DNA of 64,000 bases from Octadecabacter sp. B2R22. GTDB lineage: Bacteria; Pseudomonadota; Alphaproteobacteria; Rhodobacterales; Rhodobacteraceae. This document shows, piece after piece, positions 1 to 8,896 of this stretch (its first letter is position 1; each line of letters starts with the position of its first letter). Location: positions 768,306 through 832,305 of the forward strand of contig NZ_JAHKQJ010000007.1 of NCBI RefSeq assembly GCF_018861045.1. The letters run 5' to 3'. The position numbers and the translations under genes were made by a program. Under the pieces are notes generated by a model. It worked only from the letters and a program-made list of their open reading frames with translations, was not told the origin of the DNA and ran no database searches.

Positions 1-356
1 GAGAAATAGAAGGCGTTCACCAACTCAAACCGGATCAGGTCATGTAACTCTTTCCAGCCCTGCTCGCCCTTGGCGTCCACAGGAATGTAGTGCAGTTGAG
101 CGACAAACTTCTCGATGCCATCGGTGTCGGATTTCTCCTCGCCGCCAAATTCCGCAATCGCCTCGCGGATCATCTGACGGTAGCCATCGCTATCAAAATC
201 GGCCCGCGCCGCACCAATAATTCGCGACCCTTCTGGCATTTGCCCCGATAGGAAACGACGGTACAGTCCCGGCAAAATCTTGCGACGGGCCAAATCACCG
301 GTACCGCCAAAAATCACAAGGTCGAATTCTTCGACCGGAATCACGCGTGAGACCAT
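1..356 (-). CDS. zwf: Glucose-6-phosphate 1-dehydrogenase, N-terminal part (runs off the left edge)
   Basis: This is the first 118 codons of glucose-6-phosphate dehydrogenase, which oxidises glucose 6-phosphate with NAD(P)+ and feeds the oxidative pentose phosphate and Entner-Doudoroff pathways. The start is the ATG at 356, preceded by a GAGG ribosome site. Residues 15-25 read IFGGTGDLARR, the Rossmann dinucleotide loop of the family, followed by the conserved region with KILPGLYRR. The frame is open to the window edge, so the substrate-binding lysine and C-terminal domain lie outside. It faces away from the TPR gene at 927. Confidence 0.9.
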   Translation of the reverse strand, partial: MVSRVIPVEEFDLVIFGGTGDLARRKILPGLYRRFLSGQMPEGSRIIGAARADFDSDGYRQMIREAIAEFGGEEKSDTDGIEKFVAQLHYIPVDAKGEQGWKELHDLIRFELVNAFYF

Positions 357-926
357 TTTTTGGCATCCTCTATGAAATAAACCGCAGTTAGCGCTAACGC
401 CGCTTCAATATCGTCAAAGTTTTCGCAAGTCTAGCACGCAAACACGCTCAAAGCTCTGTATGTGCTGAGTGGCAGCAATGCCATTGGCCCAACTTTAGAA
501 CGAAGCATAATCATCACAAAGTTGCACGCCATGTCCCGAGTTCAAAGAACTAATGGCCTAACGACAGTTCAATCGGAAACATGGGACTCACCAGTCTCAC
601 CCGTTTTCAGGTTATTACCCTCAGATTTGGGTGTCGGTCTTGCTTTGGGGATGCGGAGTGCGGCTGCGGAGTATACATTTTTTGACCCGCATAGCGCTCA
701 CCGGCCTGCCGTTGATCAATGTGCACCCTGCCCGCTTTCGTTCTATTTGCAACCTGAAGCGCTTTGCGAAAGTCCTTGTGTTGCTTGATTTGTCGTCGCG
801 ACCCAGCTTATAGTTTCAACGATTTAAGAATTTTTTATACACAATTTTACATCACGTTACCGTAAGTGCTGAGCAACGCAATGAGGGGCAAAATACCTAC
901 GGACTATAATTGAAAGGTTCCTATAT
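357..926. other. Intergenic region between zwf and the TPR gene
   Basis: About 570 bases separate the divergent zwf and TPR genes. The stretch becomes AT-rich after about position 780. An open frame of 108 codons (462-788) has no ribosome site and no recognisable protein character, so I treat it as chance. The only feature I can support is the promoter-like pair at 785-814. Confidence 0.5.
785..814 (+). promoter_or_regulatory. Putative sigma-70 promoter of the TPR gene
   Basis: TTGATT (785-790) and TATAGT (809-814) are separated by 18 bases, matching 4 of 6 and 5 of 6 consensus positions. The predicted transcript would have a leader of roughly 105 bases before the ATG at 927. This rests on consensus matching only. 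Confidence 0.4.
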
Positions 927-2903
927 ATGGCGACTAGACCTAAACGCTCCGTCAAGCCTTTGATAGCAAGCTGCATTATATTCAGCGGCCTTTCATTCGT
1001 GAGTAACGCTTCCGCTGTATGTGCCGCTACGCTCGATGATGTACTAACACCCGAGACGATCTTCGAGCCGTATGGGTTTGGTGGCGACAGCTCGCTTTCC
1101 CTCGATGGCGGCACGTCTGACGTACTTGACACCCTGGTTCTATCAAACGACATCGAAAACCGCCTGAAGGGGATGGTCGCGGCCAATCCGCAGAATATCG
1201 AGGCGTTGAAGACGCTCGCGGTTTTCTACACCCGTATGGGCCGACTTGAAGAGGCACAGGTGGCGCTTGAGCGCGCGCATCTGGTAGCCCCCGGCGACGC
1301 AGTTCTGGCGCTCGATATTGCCAAGCTAGCAGGTGTTAATGGCGGTGTATCGGCAGCGCGCACAGCGCTGGAAGACTTCCGCGGTGCCGCACAAGACCCG
1401 TTCCCATTCGAACTTGCGCTGGTTCAGCTGGAGAACGAACGCGGCGATCCTATCCTTGCACGCAATAGCCTTGAGCGCATGATTGAGACAGAACAGAATC
1501 CAGAGCGGGTTAGCAAGCTACGCCTTTTGTTCGCGCGCTACTTGATCGAGGATGGGGAAATTGGGGCGGCGCAGGCACAGGTGGATACCGTAATCTCCGC
1601 CAATCCTGCTGACGCTAATGCGCTGGCTTTCAGAGCGTTGTCCCGGCTCAATGCACTCGACCTTACTGGAGCACGTGCCGATATCGACGCGGGCCTCGCT
1701 GTCGAGCCCGAAAGCCCATCGCTTCTGCAACTTGCTGCGCGAGCGGACTGGCGCGCGGGTCAGCAAGAACAGGCGCTAGAAAACCTACTTAAGGCGGTGA
1801 CTGCATCGGATTACCAGCCAGATATTGTCCAAGATACCGTGGGTGTATTGCAAGAACGCGGCAGGTCCGATGAGGCATTGGCCATAGTCGAGACAGCAGT
1901 AGAAAAGCACGCTGATGTGCCGCAGCTCGTCGCGATTTTGGGCGTGCTTCGTCTGGCTCAAAAGGACTGGGCCGGCGCTGAATTGGCTGCAACCGCCCTG
2001 CGTCAGTTCGGCACTCCTTTGGCGGTTTCGGATTCCGAAAAAATTCGAATCGCTGTCCTGCGCGGACGTGGACAGGAGGAGGAAGCACAGGCGCTGCTTG
2101 CGCAGATCGGGTCGAGCGGGTCAGATATCGGCGTCGTCGCTGAGATCATAAACGGGCATCTTTCTCGGAATGATCCGGCGGCAGCAATGGACTATATTAA
2201 CGATCTGCTTGAGCAGTATCCCAATACGCCAGCGCTGCTACTCATGCGCGCGTCGCTTAACGAAATTACCGATCAGGCCGACAGGGCGCAGACGGACTAC
2301 TTGGCCGTCATCAGATTTCTTCCGCAGAGCCCTATGGCTTATGTCGCACTCGCCAAGCACCAAATGCGCAATGAACGTGCAGCAGATGCGGAAGCGACCT
2401 TGCGAACAGCACTCGAAGTTCTGCCTAGCGAGCCAACATTAAAAATGCCACTCGTAGAGATTTTGCTGCGGCGCCAAGATGTAGCCGAAGCGTTACGCCT
2501 TATGGATGAACTGGTTGTCGAATATCCGGATAACCCCTTGGTCGCCAACAATTATGTTGCACTGGTGACGGATTACGCACCAGAGGATCCGGAGACGCTC
2601 GCGCGCGCTGCTTCGGTAGCGGGGCAGCTGCGCGTTTCAACCATACCACAACTGCGCGATACCTACGCTTGGCTGCTACATAGACAGGGCGATCACGCAG
2701 CGGCACAGGATGTGCTGGTATCCGTACTAGAGGAAATTCCTGATAATTCTTGGGCCAATTACCATTATGGGATGGTTCTATCCGCCCTGGGGGAGCGCGA
2801 AGATGCAGTGACGCACTTACGACGCGCGCTTGCCTCAACGGATTCATCTTTTGATAAGACCGAAGTCGTCCTTGCCGAAGTTCAGGAGCTCACGAGTCAA
2901 TAA
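927..2903 (+). CDS. Secreted tetratricopeptide-repeat protein
   Basis: The 658-residue protein starts with a basic stretch and a hydrophobic segment (about residues 10-33, ending near a SNASA/VCAA site) that reads as a Sec signal peptide, so it should act in the periplasm or be exported. From about residue 75 to the end it is built of helical pairs with the TPR spacing (for example LAVFYTRMGRLEEAQVALERA), more than ten units. TPR arrays bind peptides or assemble complexes; no catalytic domain is seen. The ATG at 927 follows a GAAAGG site. The next gene downstream encodes a VPLPA-CTERM surface protein on the same strand, and TPR proteins are frequent partners of exosortase/CTERM systems, so a role in export or assembly of that protein is possible but inferred from position only. 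Confidence 0.8.
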   Translation: MATRPKRSVKPLIASCIIFSGLSFVSNASAVCAATLDDVLTPETIFEPYGFGGDSSLSLDGGTSDVLDTLVLSNDIENRLKGMVAANPQNIEALKTLAVFYTRMGRLEEAQVALERAHLVAPGDAVLALDIAKLAGVNGGVSAARTALEDFRGAAQDPFPFELALVQLENERGDPILARNSLERMIETEQNPERVSKLRLLFARYLIEDGEIGAAQAQVDTVISANPADANALAFRALSRLNALDLTGARADIDAGLAVEPESPSLLQLAARADWRAGQQEQALENLLKAVTASDYQPDIVQDTVGVLQERGRSDEALAIVETAVEKHADVPQLVAILGVLRLAQKDWAGAELAATALRQFGTPLAVSDSEKIRIAVLRGRGQEEEAQALLAQIGSSGSDIGVVAEIINGHLSRNDPAAAMDYINDLLEQYPNTPALLLMRASLNEITDQADRAQTDYLAVIRFLPQSPMAYVALAKHQMRNERAADAEATLRTALEVLPSEPTLKMPLVEILLRRQDVAEALRLMDELVVEYPDNPLVANNYVALVTDYAPEDPETLARAASVAGQLRVSTIPQLRDTYAWLLHRQGDHAAAQDVLVSVLEEIPDNSWANYHYGMVLSALGEREDAVTHLRRALASTDSSFDKTEVVLAEVQELTSQ

Positions 2904-2925
2904 ACTGCGGCTGGAAGATCACTCC

Positions 2926-2954
2926 AACTAGGTTAACGTCAGGTTAACCTAGTT
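2926..2954. repeat. Perfect 12-bp inverted repeat, possible operator
   Basis: Arms AACTAGGTTAAC (2926-2937) and GTTAACCTAGTT (2943-2954) are perfectly complementary around a 5-base centre. No T-run follows, which argues against an intrinsic terminator. The repeat ends one base before the -35 box of the next promoter, a typical position for a dimeric regulator. Confidence 0.55.
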
Positions 2955-2955
2955 G

Positions 2956-2984
2956 TTGACAGACCTCTAAAATATCGGAATACT
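2956..2984 (+). promoter_or_regulatory. Putative sigma-70 promoter of the VPLPA-CTERM gene
   Basis: A perfect TTGACA (2956-2961) is followed after 17 bases by AATACT (2979-2984), 4 of 6 matches to the -10 consensus. It lies directly after the 12-bp palindrome and would give a leader of about 140 bases before the ATG at 3130. Confidence 0.5.
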
Positions 2985-3129
2985 TTTATTTCTACACGAC
3001 CGCCGGTCTATATTTTTGAGCCGCAACAGTAATATTTCTATTTTTAAGGCTTGGTTCAGTACATTTTTTTCTGAAGCTCGGCTCGGTTTAGACACAATAA
3101 TTATTTTAACTTTTTAGGGGGATAATCGT

Positions 3130-4506
3130 ATGTCCAACAGTAACAGAAGATTAAAAGGTACGCTGTGCGCAGTAGCCGCCTTAATGATTTCTACCACTGC
3201 AGCACAAGCATCTTTCATTGCAAATTTTCACGAGAATTATCACGCCGGAAACAACACTATCTTCATCTTCGGTGATCAGGGCACGACCGGCACCGCGACC
3301 GGTAACGATGGCTTTTCGCAGAACTTCTCAATTGATGCGACAGGTGTCTTCGAGCTAGGGCTAGGCGTAAGTGGTCGAGAGATGACGGCGTCTGCAAGCA
3401 TCAATAACCTTTCCGTTCTGGTCGAGTCGGCCGATCCAATTAGCGGCTTGGCGCTGAACCGTGCTGGCTTCACCACAGACATGACGACGTTGCTTGATCT
3501 GGATGCGCTTAGCACTGACTATCGCGTTTTGACCATTGGAGGCGGTTTCGGAGACGGGTCGCAGATGTCAGTCACGGCGACAGCGGATAATACAACTGTC
3601 ACAATTACGCCAGATGGCATCGGCGGCTTGACCGATGGAGTTCCGGTCGACGTCGTGTTGAACAAAGGCGAAACGATTTATTACGAGTCGGGCGGAGGCG
3701 GTGACCTTAGCGGTACGCGCGTTCAATCGACGAGTGCAGTTGCAGTTTTTGCCGGAACCGAATGCACGAATGTGGGCGGTGTCGCCGCGTGTGATCACTT
3801 GATCCAGCAACAGTTTGGTGTCGAAAACTTCGATACAGAATTTCTGGTTGCGGGCACGCCATTTGCGGGCGCAGACAAAGATTTGATCCGCGTGATTGCT
3901 GCGGAAGACGGTACTGAAGTGTTCATTAATAATGTTTCACAGGGAACGATCAATGCCGGTGAAGTGCTTGAAGTCGACAACGTCGGGAACGCATCAATCA
4001 CCTCCGACAAGCCTGTAAGCGTTGGTCAATTTATGCGGGGCGTTAGCGGTACACGGACAACAGGTGACCCTGCGTTTGCTTTGATCCCGAGTGTTGACCA
4101 ACTCCTAGACGCGTATTCGTTTACGACGCCCGTTGGCGGGGACGCATTCTCGGATAACCAACTCAACATTGCGATCGCGCAAGCGGATGCTGCATCACTT
4201 GAACTGAATGGTGTCGCAGTCGACACGTCCATGTTTACACTTCTTGACGGTATCCTGTACGGAACGATCTCGGTTGGAATTGGCGCCGGTGTCGTGGAAG
4301 CTGATAACGCATTCCTTGCCACGATTTCTGGCTTCGACAATGCTGATAGCTACCTGACACCGATCGCATCGGCCTTCTCGCCTGGTGTGTCACCTCCACC
4401 ACCACCGCCGCCGGATCCAAACGTTGTTCCGCTGCCTGCCTCGGCGATGTTTCTGATGGGTGGTTTGGGAATTCTCGGTGTCATGCGACGTCGCCGGAAG
4501 GCCTAA
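3130..4506 (+). CDS. VPLPA-CTERM surface protein with IgGFc-binding-like domain
   Basis: The 458-residue protein has a signal peptide (about residues 1-27, cleavage after AQA) and ends in a tripartite sorting signal: VPLPA at 433-437, a hydrophobic helix and an RRRRK tail. This is the VPLPA-CTERM signal processed in Rhodobacterales by exosortase XrtD, so the mature protein should be released from the membrane and handed to the cell surface. A proline run just before it is a spacer. The body resembles the IgGFc-binding protein N-terminal domain: a VFAGTEC segment near residue 207, CDHL near 220, a segment like IRVIAAEDGTEV, and a GDPAFALIPS segment. That domain is often on adhesin-like proteins. 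The start follows an AGGGGG site. A terminator follows directly. The exosortase is not in this window. Confidence 0.8.
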   Translation: MSNSNRRLKGTLCAVAALMISTTAAQASFIANFHENYHAGNNTIFIFGDQGTTGTATGNDGFSQNFSIDATGVFELGLGVSGREMTASASINNLSVLVESADPISGLALNRAGFTTDMTTLLDLDALSTDYRVLTIGGGFGDGSQMSVTATADNTTVTITPDGIGGLTDGVPVDVVLNKGETIYYESGGGGDLSGTRVQSTSAVAVFAGTECTNVGGVAACDHLIQQQFGVENFDTEFLVAGTPFAGADKDLIRVIAAEDGTEVFINNVSQGTINAGEVLEVDNVGNASITSDKPVSVGQFMRGVSGTRTTGDPAFALIPSVDQLLDAYSFTTPVGGDAFSDNQLNIAIAQADAASLELNGVAVDTSMFTLLDGILYGTISVGIGAGVVEADNAFLATISGFDNADSYLTPIASAFSPGVSPPPPPPPDPNVVPLPASAMFLMGGLGILGVMRRRRKA

Positions 4507-4521
4507 AGTTCTGAAATTGCG

Positions 4522-4554
4522 AACCCCGCCTGCTTCTGTCAGGCGGGGTTTTTT
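4522..4554 (+). terminator. Intrinsic terminator after the VPLPA-CTERM gene
   Basis: An 11-bp perfect stem (AACCCCGCCTG at 4522-4532 with CAGGCGGGGTT at 4540-4550) around a 7-base loop runs into a T6 tract, 15 bases after the stop codon. Confidence 0.9.
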
Positions 4555-5132
4555 GATGCATTTGACGAACAGTTTGTCTGGTCCATTGTACTGGACGCCT
4601 CCAACCCTCAAAGCATCGACCTCGCAGAGCAAAGATGCCCAATCGGCCACGTTCTTTCATCTTAACCCGACGCCATCCGCCCTGAGAAATTGTTCGATCC
4701 GGACCAACTTCGGGCCAAGTTGAAACGTTGTGAGTCAAACAATGATCGTGTTCTTGGGCGATTTGGTTCTTGTCCTGCATAATGGACTCGGCCCAGTACG
4801 CACGGTTGTCCAAGATTGGTTGGTTCGGAGCATGTTGCCAACTTGGCCGAAGGATACAACGTTGGATGCAGTGATTATGCTTGGTTCTTAGCCAACCGTG
4901 TGATCCGCCCCAAGGCCAAAATAGTGACAAATCTGGTAGCGAAGGCAGAGCGCAGGTTGAGCGTATGGGAATGGGCAAAAGTGGGTAGTGAGCAGCCGTT
5001 CTCGCAAGCTCTCAACGCCGCAGTGCAGCTTGCCCGAGGCGGACATTGGCCGGCATATGCAGCATTTTGCGTGGATGGACGGCCGCGATGCGGACAAAGC
5101 TGCCGTTAACAGTAAGTCTACAAACATAACGC
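4555..5132. other. Non-coding or decayed stretch
   Basis: About 580 bases hold only short overlapping frames on both strands, none with a ribosome site, domain or plausible composition. It may be decayed DNA, but I could not match it to any transposase or gene remnant by eye. Confidence 0.4.
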
Positions 5133-5696
5133 TCATTCAACAGCCACCCAAACAAAGAAAGTGTCTTCAATCGCAATTATTCTGTAGGTTGTTTCATGAT
5201 CAATGACAGAAAGCGGAATATAATTCGCACGCCAGACCCGTCCACAGTATGAGGTTTCTTCAAACAGTAAGCTAAGTGGAAACGTGGAATTTGGATGCGC
5301 GCTTCGGTTATCATTGCAGTCGGAATAGAACTCATCATGCCGCTTAAGAATTTGAGCCCCGTAAGGCATCGATGGACTACCAATCGGCGCGGATTCCGGT
5401 TTTCTTAGATACCAATCTGACCCCAACTCAGAAATAACCAAATGGCAACTGCCATCACCCCAAGACAGCAGAAATTTATCATTCATACCTGACGCGCGCC
5501 CTTGGAAAGCCGTCCCTGTTGTTTGCGGCGATCGGATGGGGAGTTCGACCTGAGTAGTTCCTGCCAAAAACGGCTGACCACATTCGACCGAAACAGGAAG
5601 TGCCACTTCGGTAAACAAATTGACACGGCCGCTATGCTCCGAACACGCCCAAAGAACTTGAAGCAATGAGAGTAAAGCAAAATTTTTTCTATTCAT
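5133..5696 (-). CDS. Putative lipoprotein of unknown function
   Basis: This 187-residue frame is not recognised. It opens with a basic start, a hydrophobic run and LWAC near residues 15-18, which resembles a lipobox (the W is atypical), so the product may be an acylated or secreted protein. The remainder contains scattered cysteines (CGQPF, GSCHLV, SDCND, SYCGR) and tryptophans consistent with a folded extracytoplasmic domain. It stands alone in a gene-poor, AT-richer region with no operon partner, which could mean recent acquisition. That it is a gene at all is likely, not certain. Confidence 0.5.
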   Translation of the reverse strand: MNRKNFALLSLLQVLWACSEHSGRVNLFTEVALPVSVECGQPFLAGTTQVELPIRSPQTTGTAFQGRASGMNDKFLLSWGDGSCHLVISELGSDWYLRKPESAPIGSPSMPYGAQILKRHDEFYSDCNDNRSAHPNSTFPLSLLFEETSYCGRVWRANYIPLSVIDHETTYRIIAIEDTFFVWVAVE

Positions 5697-6043
5697 GGTT
5701 CAGCTCAACCGGGCTCCAATAATATGAAAACCACCTTAACTCCATTGTTGATGGTTGTCACTTTGGGCTCATAGCCGCCATTCGCTGCGGTTGAAAGTGC
5801 CACGTGCTGCCGAACATCTACTTTCTCACAAGACGCTCTTCAGAAAAACTTAGATCTCCGGTTTGGTTAAATGAGCAATTAGCCATATTCTAATCATTGC
5901 ACCTAAGCGTCTTTTATGGCCGCTCCTACCTAACGCAAAAAACCGAGTAAATCAGTGTCTGGTGAATCCGATGCATCCGTTTCGGAAGGAAAACCACCGA
6001 TTTTGTGAGATTTATCCGTACCTTTACACCAACAGAACAAGGC
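5697..6043. other. Intergenic region with a short signal-peptide-like frame
   Basis: About 350 bases lie between the putative lipoprotein gene and the HNH gene, both on the minus strand. On the plus strand, 5724-5774 encodes 16 residues (MKTTLTPLLMVVTLGS) that look like the start of a signal peptide and then stop. This may be a remnant of an exported-protein gene or chance. Nothing else is visible. Confidence 0.35.
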
Positions 6044-6670
6044 CTAAGCATCCAATTCAGCGTCCCAATACAGGAAATCCATCCAGGACTCGTGTAAGTG
6101 GTTGGGCGGAAATTTTCGCCCGATGTTTCGCAGCTGTTCTGAAACGGGCTGACGGGGTGGTTTTCGCAGCGACATTCCCGACCGGCGTAGCGACATCGAT
6201 CCCTTGCGCAAATTGCAGGGCGAACACGCCGCCACAACGTTTTCCCATGACGTCCGCCCCCCAGCGGCGCGCGGCACCACATGGTCAAAAGTCAGATCAC
6301 CTGAAGTGCCACAGTATTGACAGGAAAACTCATCACGTAAAAACAGGTTGAACCGCGTAAAGGCCACGCGGTGTTGTGGCTTTACATAGTCCTTCAACAC
6401 CACAACCGACGGAAGCCGAATGTCCATCGAAGGTGATCGTGCCACCACATCATATTCAGCAATGATATCAACGCGCTCTAGCCAAGCCGCTTTTACCGCT
6501 TCTTGCCACGGCCACAGGGATAACGGGTAATACGACAGTGGACGATAATCTGCGTTCAATACCAAAGCAGGATGTTGTTTCAAGACCGCTGGTTGGCGTA
6601 CAAAATCCGTTCGAAATTCGCTCGTATTGATCATTTCATTATGCAAAACCGTACCCACCCTGTTTGCCAT
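6044..6670 (-). CDS. HNH endonuclease family protein
   Basis: The 208-residue protein carries a complete HNH nuclease motif: zinc-type cysteines C117 and C120, the D129-H130 pair in FDHVVPRAAGG, N144, and a second CxxC with N153 (C149, C152). HNH enzymes cut DNA with one metal ion. This short bacterial type is a common Rhodobacterales single gene without a methylase partner, and its biological substrate is not established. The residues before about 30 are weakly constrained and M13 (MINTSEF) is an alternative start. It stands alone; no restriction-modification or phage genes are adjacent. Confidence 0.85.
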   Translation of the reverse strand: MANRVGTVLHNEMINTSEFRTDFVRQPAVLKQHPALVLNADYRPLSYYPLSLWPWQEAVKAAWLERVDIIAEYDVVARSPSMDIRLPSVVVLKDYVKPQHRVAFTRFNLFLRDEFSCQYCGTSGDLTFDHVVPRAAGGRTSWENVVAACSPCNLRKGSMSLRRSGMSLRKPPRQPVSEQLRNIGRKFPPNHLHESWMDFLYWDAELDA

Positions 6671-6812
6671 CTCATAGCACCAGAGCGGGAGCCCGCTCCT
6701 GCCGTAACTTAACTATATATTGGGATGTTGAACTAACAAGCCCTAGATATAGTCGCGCCGAATGAGGAACATGTTACGCAGGCTTACGTAACATCAAAAT
6801 GACAGTTCCCCG

Positions 6813-7532
6813 CTATGCTGCATCCAGGGCCATACGTGCACAGGCGCGCCCTTCAGATTTTGCACGATACAGGGCCTGATCTGCCCTTTGCAAAACAGTG
6901 TCAGCAGGCTCATCCCCATCACGCAGCGCATATCCCACAGAGGTCGTGATGCGGATCGGGGTCTCCTCCAGCGAAATCAATCCGCCTTGGGCAATCTGCT
7001 CTGCAATTGGGGCCGCTTGCGACGGTGTTGCATCAACCAACAGTACCGCGAATTCCTCCCCTCCCATACGGGCTACGACATCTTGTTCACGAAGTTGGGT
7101 GCGAAATCGCGTCGCCAATTCTTGCAGGCATCTATCACCCACAGCGTGCCCGTAAGTGTCGTTAATCCGCTTGAAATGATCAATATCCACCATCATCAGA
7201 ACATCGCTGCGCGTCTCTTGATTGGGGTGTTTGACCACTTCCATGAACGCGCGGCGATTGGGGAGGCCCGTCAACATATCGGTCGCGGCCAGCATCACGA
7301 GCTTGTGCTGCAACTTTTGCATATGACCAAGGGCCGCAAGCGATAGGATGACAAACGGTGTCCCGACAAAAGCAGCCTCATAAAGGTTGTTTGCAAAACT
7401 ATCGTGGCCATCGCCATAACTGAGCACATCGCGCAGCAGGTTCAATGCGCCCAAAATCGCCAGCATCGCTAAGGCTTTGCCGATGAAATCCACGGCATTC
7501 CTTGGCGATACGAAATTAACGAATTGTTCCAC
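6813..7532 (-). CDS. Membrane-bound GGDEF diguanylate cyclase
   Basis: The 239-residue protein makes cyclic di-GMP from two GTP. Two hydrophobic segments (about residues 18-37 and 50-69) anchor it in the inner membrane, followed by a GGDEF domain. Metal and substrate residues are intact: D116 in VDIDHF and the GGEEF signature at 157-161. The product-inhibition I-site RxxD is present at 148-151, exactly five residues upstream of GGEEF, so feedback control by c-di-GMP is expected. No sensor domain other than the membrane segments is seen. It is a single gene, separated from the esterase behind it by about 70 bases. Confidence 0.9.
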   Translation of the reverse strand: MEQFVNFVSPRNAVDFIGKALAMLAILGALNLLRDVLSYGDGHDSFANNLYEAAFVGTPFVILSLAALGHMQKLQHKLVMLAATDMLTGLPNRRAFMEVVKHPNQETRSDVLMMVDIDHFKRINDTYGHAVGDRCLQELATRFRTQLREQDVVARMGGEEFAVLLVDATPSQAAPIAEQIAQGGLISLEETPIRITTSVGYALRDGDEPADTVLQRADQALYRAKSEGRACARMALDAA

Positions 7533-7601
7533 GAACGGACTTTCCCAGCTAAGTTGTCGAAACCTAGCGGGGAAAACATTTCAAAACGATTAACTGCCGT
7601 C

Positions 7602-8270
7602 TTAGGCGACGCCCAAGCGTTCGCGCATAAAGGCCAGTGCAACCTGCAACCCGTCTGGTGCGATACCATGGCCCGTGCCCTTCTGGATATGAGCGTAGAC
7701 CTCTTTCCAGCCCGCCCCCTGCAGCGCTTCGGCGGCTTGTGGCAAGGATTCAACGGGGACAACATCATCTTCGTCACCATGAACCAACAATACCGGCGGA
7801 CGGCTCACGACCTCATCCACCAAGGCTTCTGGTTGCAACATGCGACCCGAAAACGCGATCAATCCTGCCACAGGGTCTTCGCGGCGCGGCAGCACATGCA
7901 GCGCCATCATCGTGCCTTGGCTAAACCCGAAGACCATCACCTGTTCTGGCAACAGGTCTTCGTCGACCATGATGCCGTCCAGATAAGCGTTTAGATCCTC
8001 AACCGCACGGTCCATGCCAGCGCGGGATTCTTCCTCGGATGACCCATCTATCCATGGGATCGGAAACCACTGAAACCCCATCGGGCTACCTGCACAGTCT
8101 TCCGGCGCATCCGGCGCAAAAAACGCGGTATCCGGCAGGTGTTCCCCCAAAGGATCAGCCAACCCCATCAGGTCCGCGCCATTGGCGCCATAACCGTGCA
8201 AAAACACAACTGCCGAGCGCATCTCGCCGGAAACTGGTGCGCGTTGTAGTGAATTCAAAACCCGTGTCAT
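7602..8270 (-). CDS. Serine carboxylesterase/phospholipase-type alpha/beta hydrolase
   Basis: This 222-residue enzyme belongs to the small carboxylesterase/acyl-protein-thioesterase-like group. The nucleophile is S117 in GFSQG, the acid D168 in the GDEDDVVP segment, and the base H201 in GTGHG; HGYGAN near residue 25 forms the oxyanion region. Substrate preference cannot be read from sequence. I chose the ATG at 8270, not the longer frame from 8339, because it follows an AAGG site and overlaps the upstream stop as ATGA. The gene is therefore translationally coupled to the DNA glycosylase before it. Confidence 0.88.
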   Translation of the reverse strand: MTRVLNSLQRAPVSGEMRSAVVFLHGYGANGADLMGLADPLGEHLPDTAFFAPDAPEDCAGSPMGFQWFPIPWIDGSSEEESRAGMDRAVEDLNAYLDGIMVDEDLLPEQVMVFGFSQGTMMALHVLPRREDPVAGLIAFSGRMLQPEALVDEVVSRPPVLLVHGDEDDVVPVESLPQAAEALQGAGWKEVYAHIQKGTGHGIAPDGLQVALAFMRERLGVA

Positions 8271-8896
8271 CTGATACCTTCTCTCTTCTTTGCAACGCGG
8301 TAGTAGGCCCACAAAAGCCGAGCCGCAACCGACCGCCACGGCGCCCAGTCTTTCGCCATCTCTCGAAATGCCCGTTCTTTTGGACGTTCAGGCAAGTCAT
8401 ACAGGACCTTCGCCGCCTCTTGCAGCGCTAAATCGCCGGGGGCAAACACATCCGCACGACCAAGGCTGAACATTGCATAAACCTCTGCCGTCCATGGCCC
8501 GATCCCTTTGACCGCCGTGAGCGTCTTAATCACCGCATCACTTGGCATCTCTCGGAGGCCATCGAAATCTATCCCCGCGCGTGCCAACTCACCTGCATAA
8601 AGCGCCTTTTGTCGACTAAGCCCCAAACCGCGCAACTCATCCTCACTGGCAGAGGCACAGGCAGTGACAGTCGTCATACCTGCGCCCTCCATCCGACCCC
8701 AAATCGCGGCGGCACTGGCGATGCTGACTTGCTGGCCGATGATTGCGTTCAACAGCTGATCAAACCCATCCGGTTTTCGACGCAACGGTAAAGGTCCAGT
8801 CTCAGCATAAGCGGCCTTCATCCGTGGGCAGAGAGCAGACAGGGCTTCCATACCTTCTTCTACATCGGCGTCTGTATGAATGATCCTTTCTGTCAT
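8267..8896 (-). CDS. DNA-3-methyladenine glycosylase II family (AlkA-like)
   Basis: The 209-residue protein is a helix-hairpin-helix glycosylase that removes alkylated bases to start base-excision repair. The HhH motif is VKGIGPWTA (about 129-137), and the catalytic aspartate is D155 in the VFAPGDLALQ segment. It is shorter than E. coli AlkA because the N-terminal beta domain is absent, as in many bacterial homologues. The start at 8896 overlaps the cobK stop as ATGA; the longer frame to 8911 would add five residues and lose that coupling. Its place between cobK and an esterase suggests a shared transcript more than a shared pathway. Confidence 0.9.
   Translation of the reverse strand: MTERIIHTDADVEEGMEALSALCPRMKAAYAETGPLPLRRKPDGFDQLLNAIIGQQVSIASAAAIWGRMEGAGMTTVTACASASEDELRGLGLSRQKALYAGELARAGIDFDGLREMPSDAVIKTLTAVKGIGPWTAEVYAMFSLGRADVFAPGDLALQEAAKVLYDLPERPKERAFREMAKDWAPWRSVAARLLWAYYRVAKKREGIR

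Noticed and set aside
462-788. 108-codon frame before the TPR gene
   Set aside because: No ribosome site, no protein-like composition, and another frame overlaps it; treated as chance.
4481-4978. 165-codon minus-strand frame as a possible transposase remnant
   Set aside because: The translation is proline/tryptophan-rich without any DDE or other transposase motif.
6044-6670. HNH gene as part of a restriction-modification or homing system
   Set aside because: No methyltransferase, intron or intein context surrounds it.
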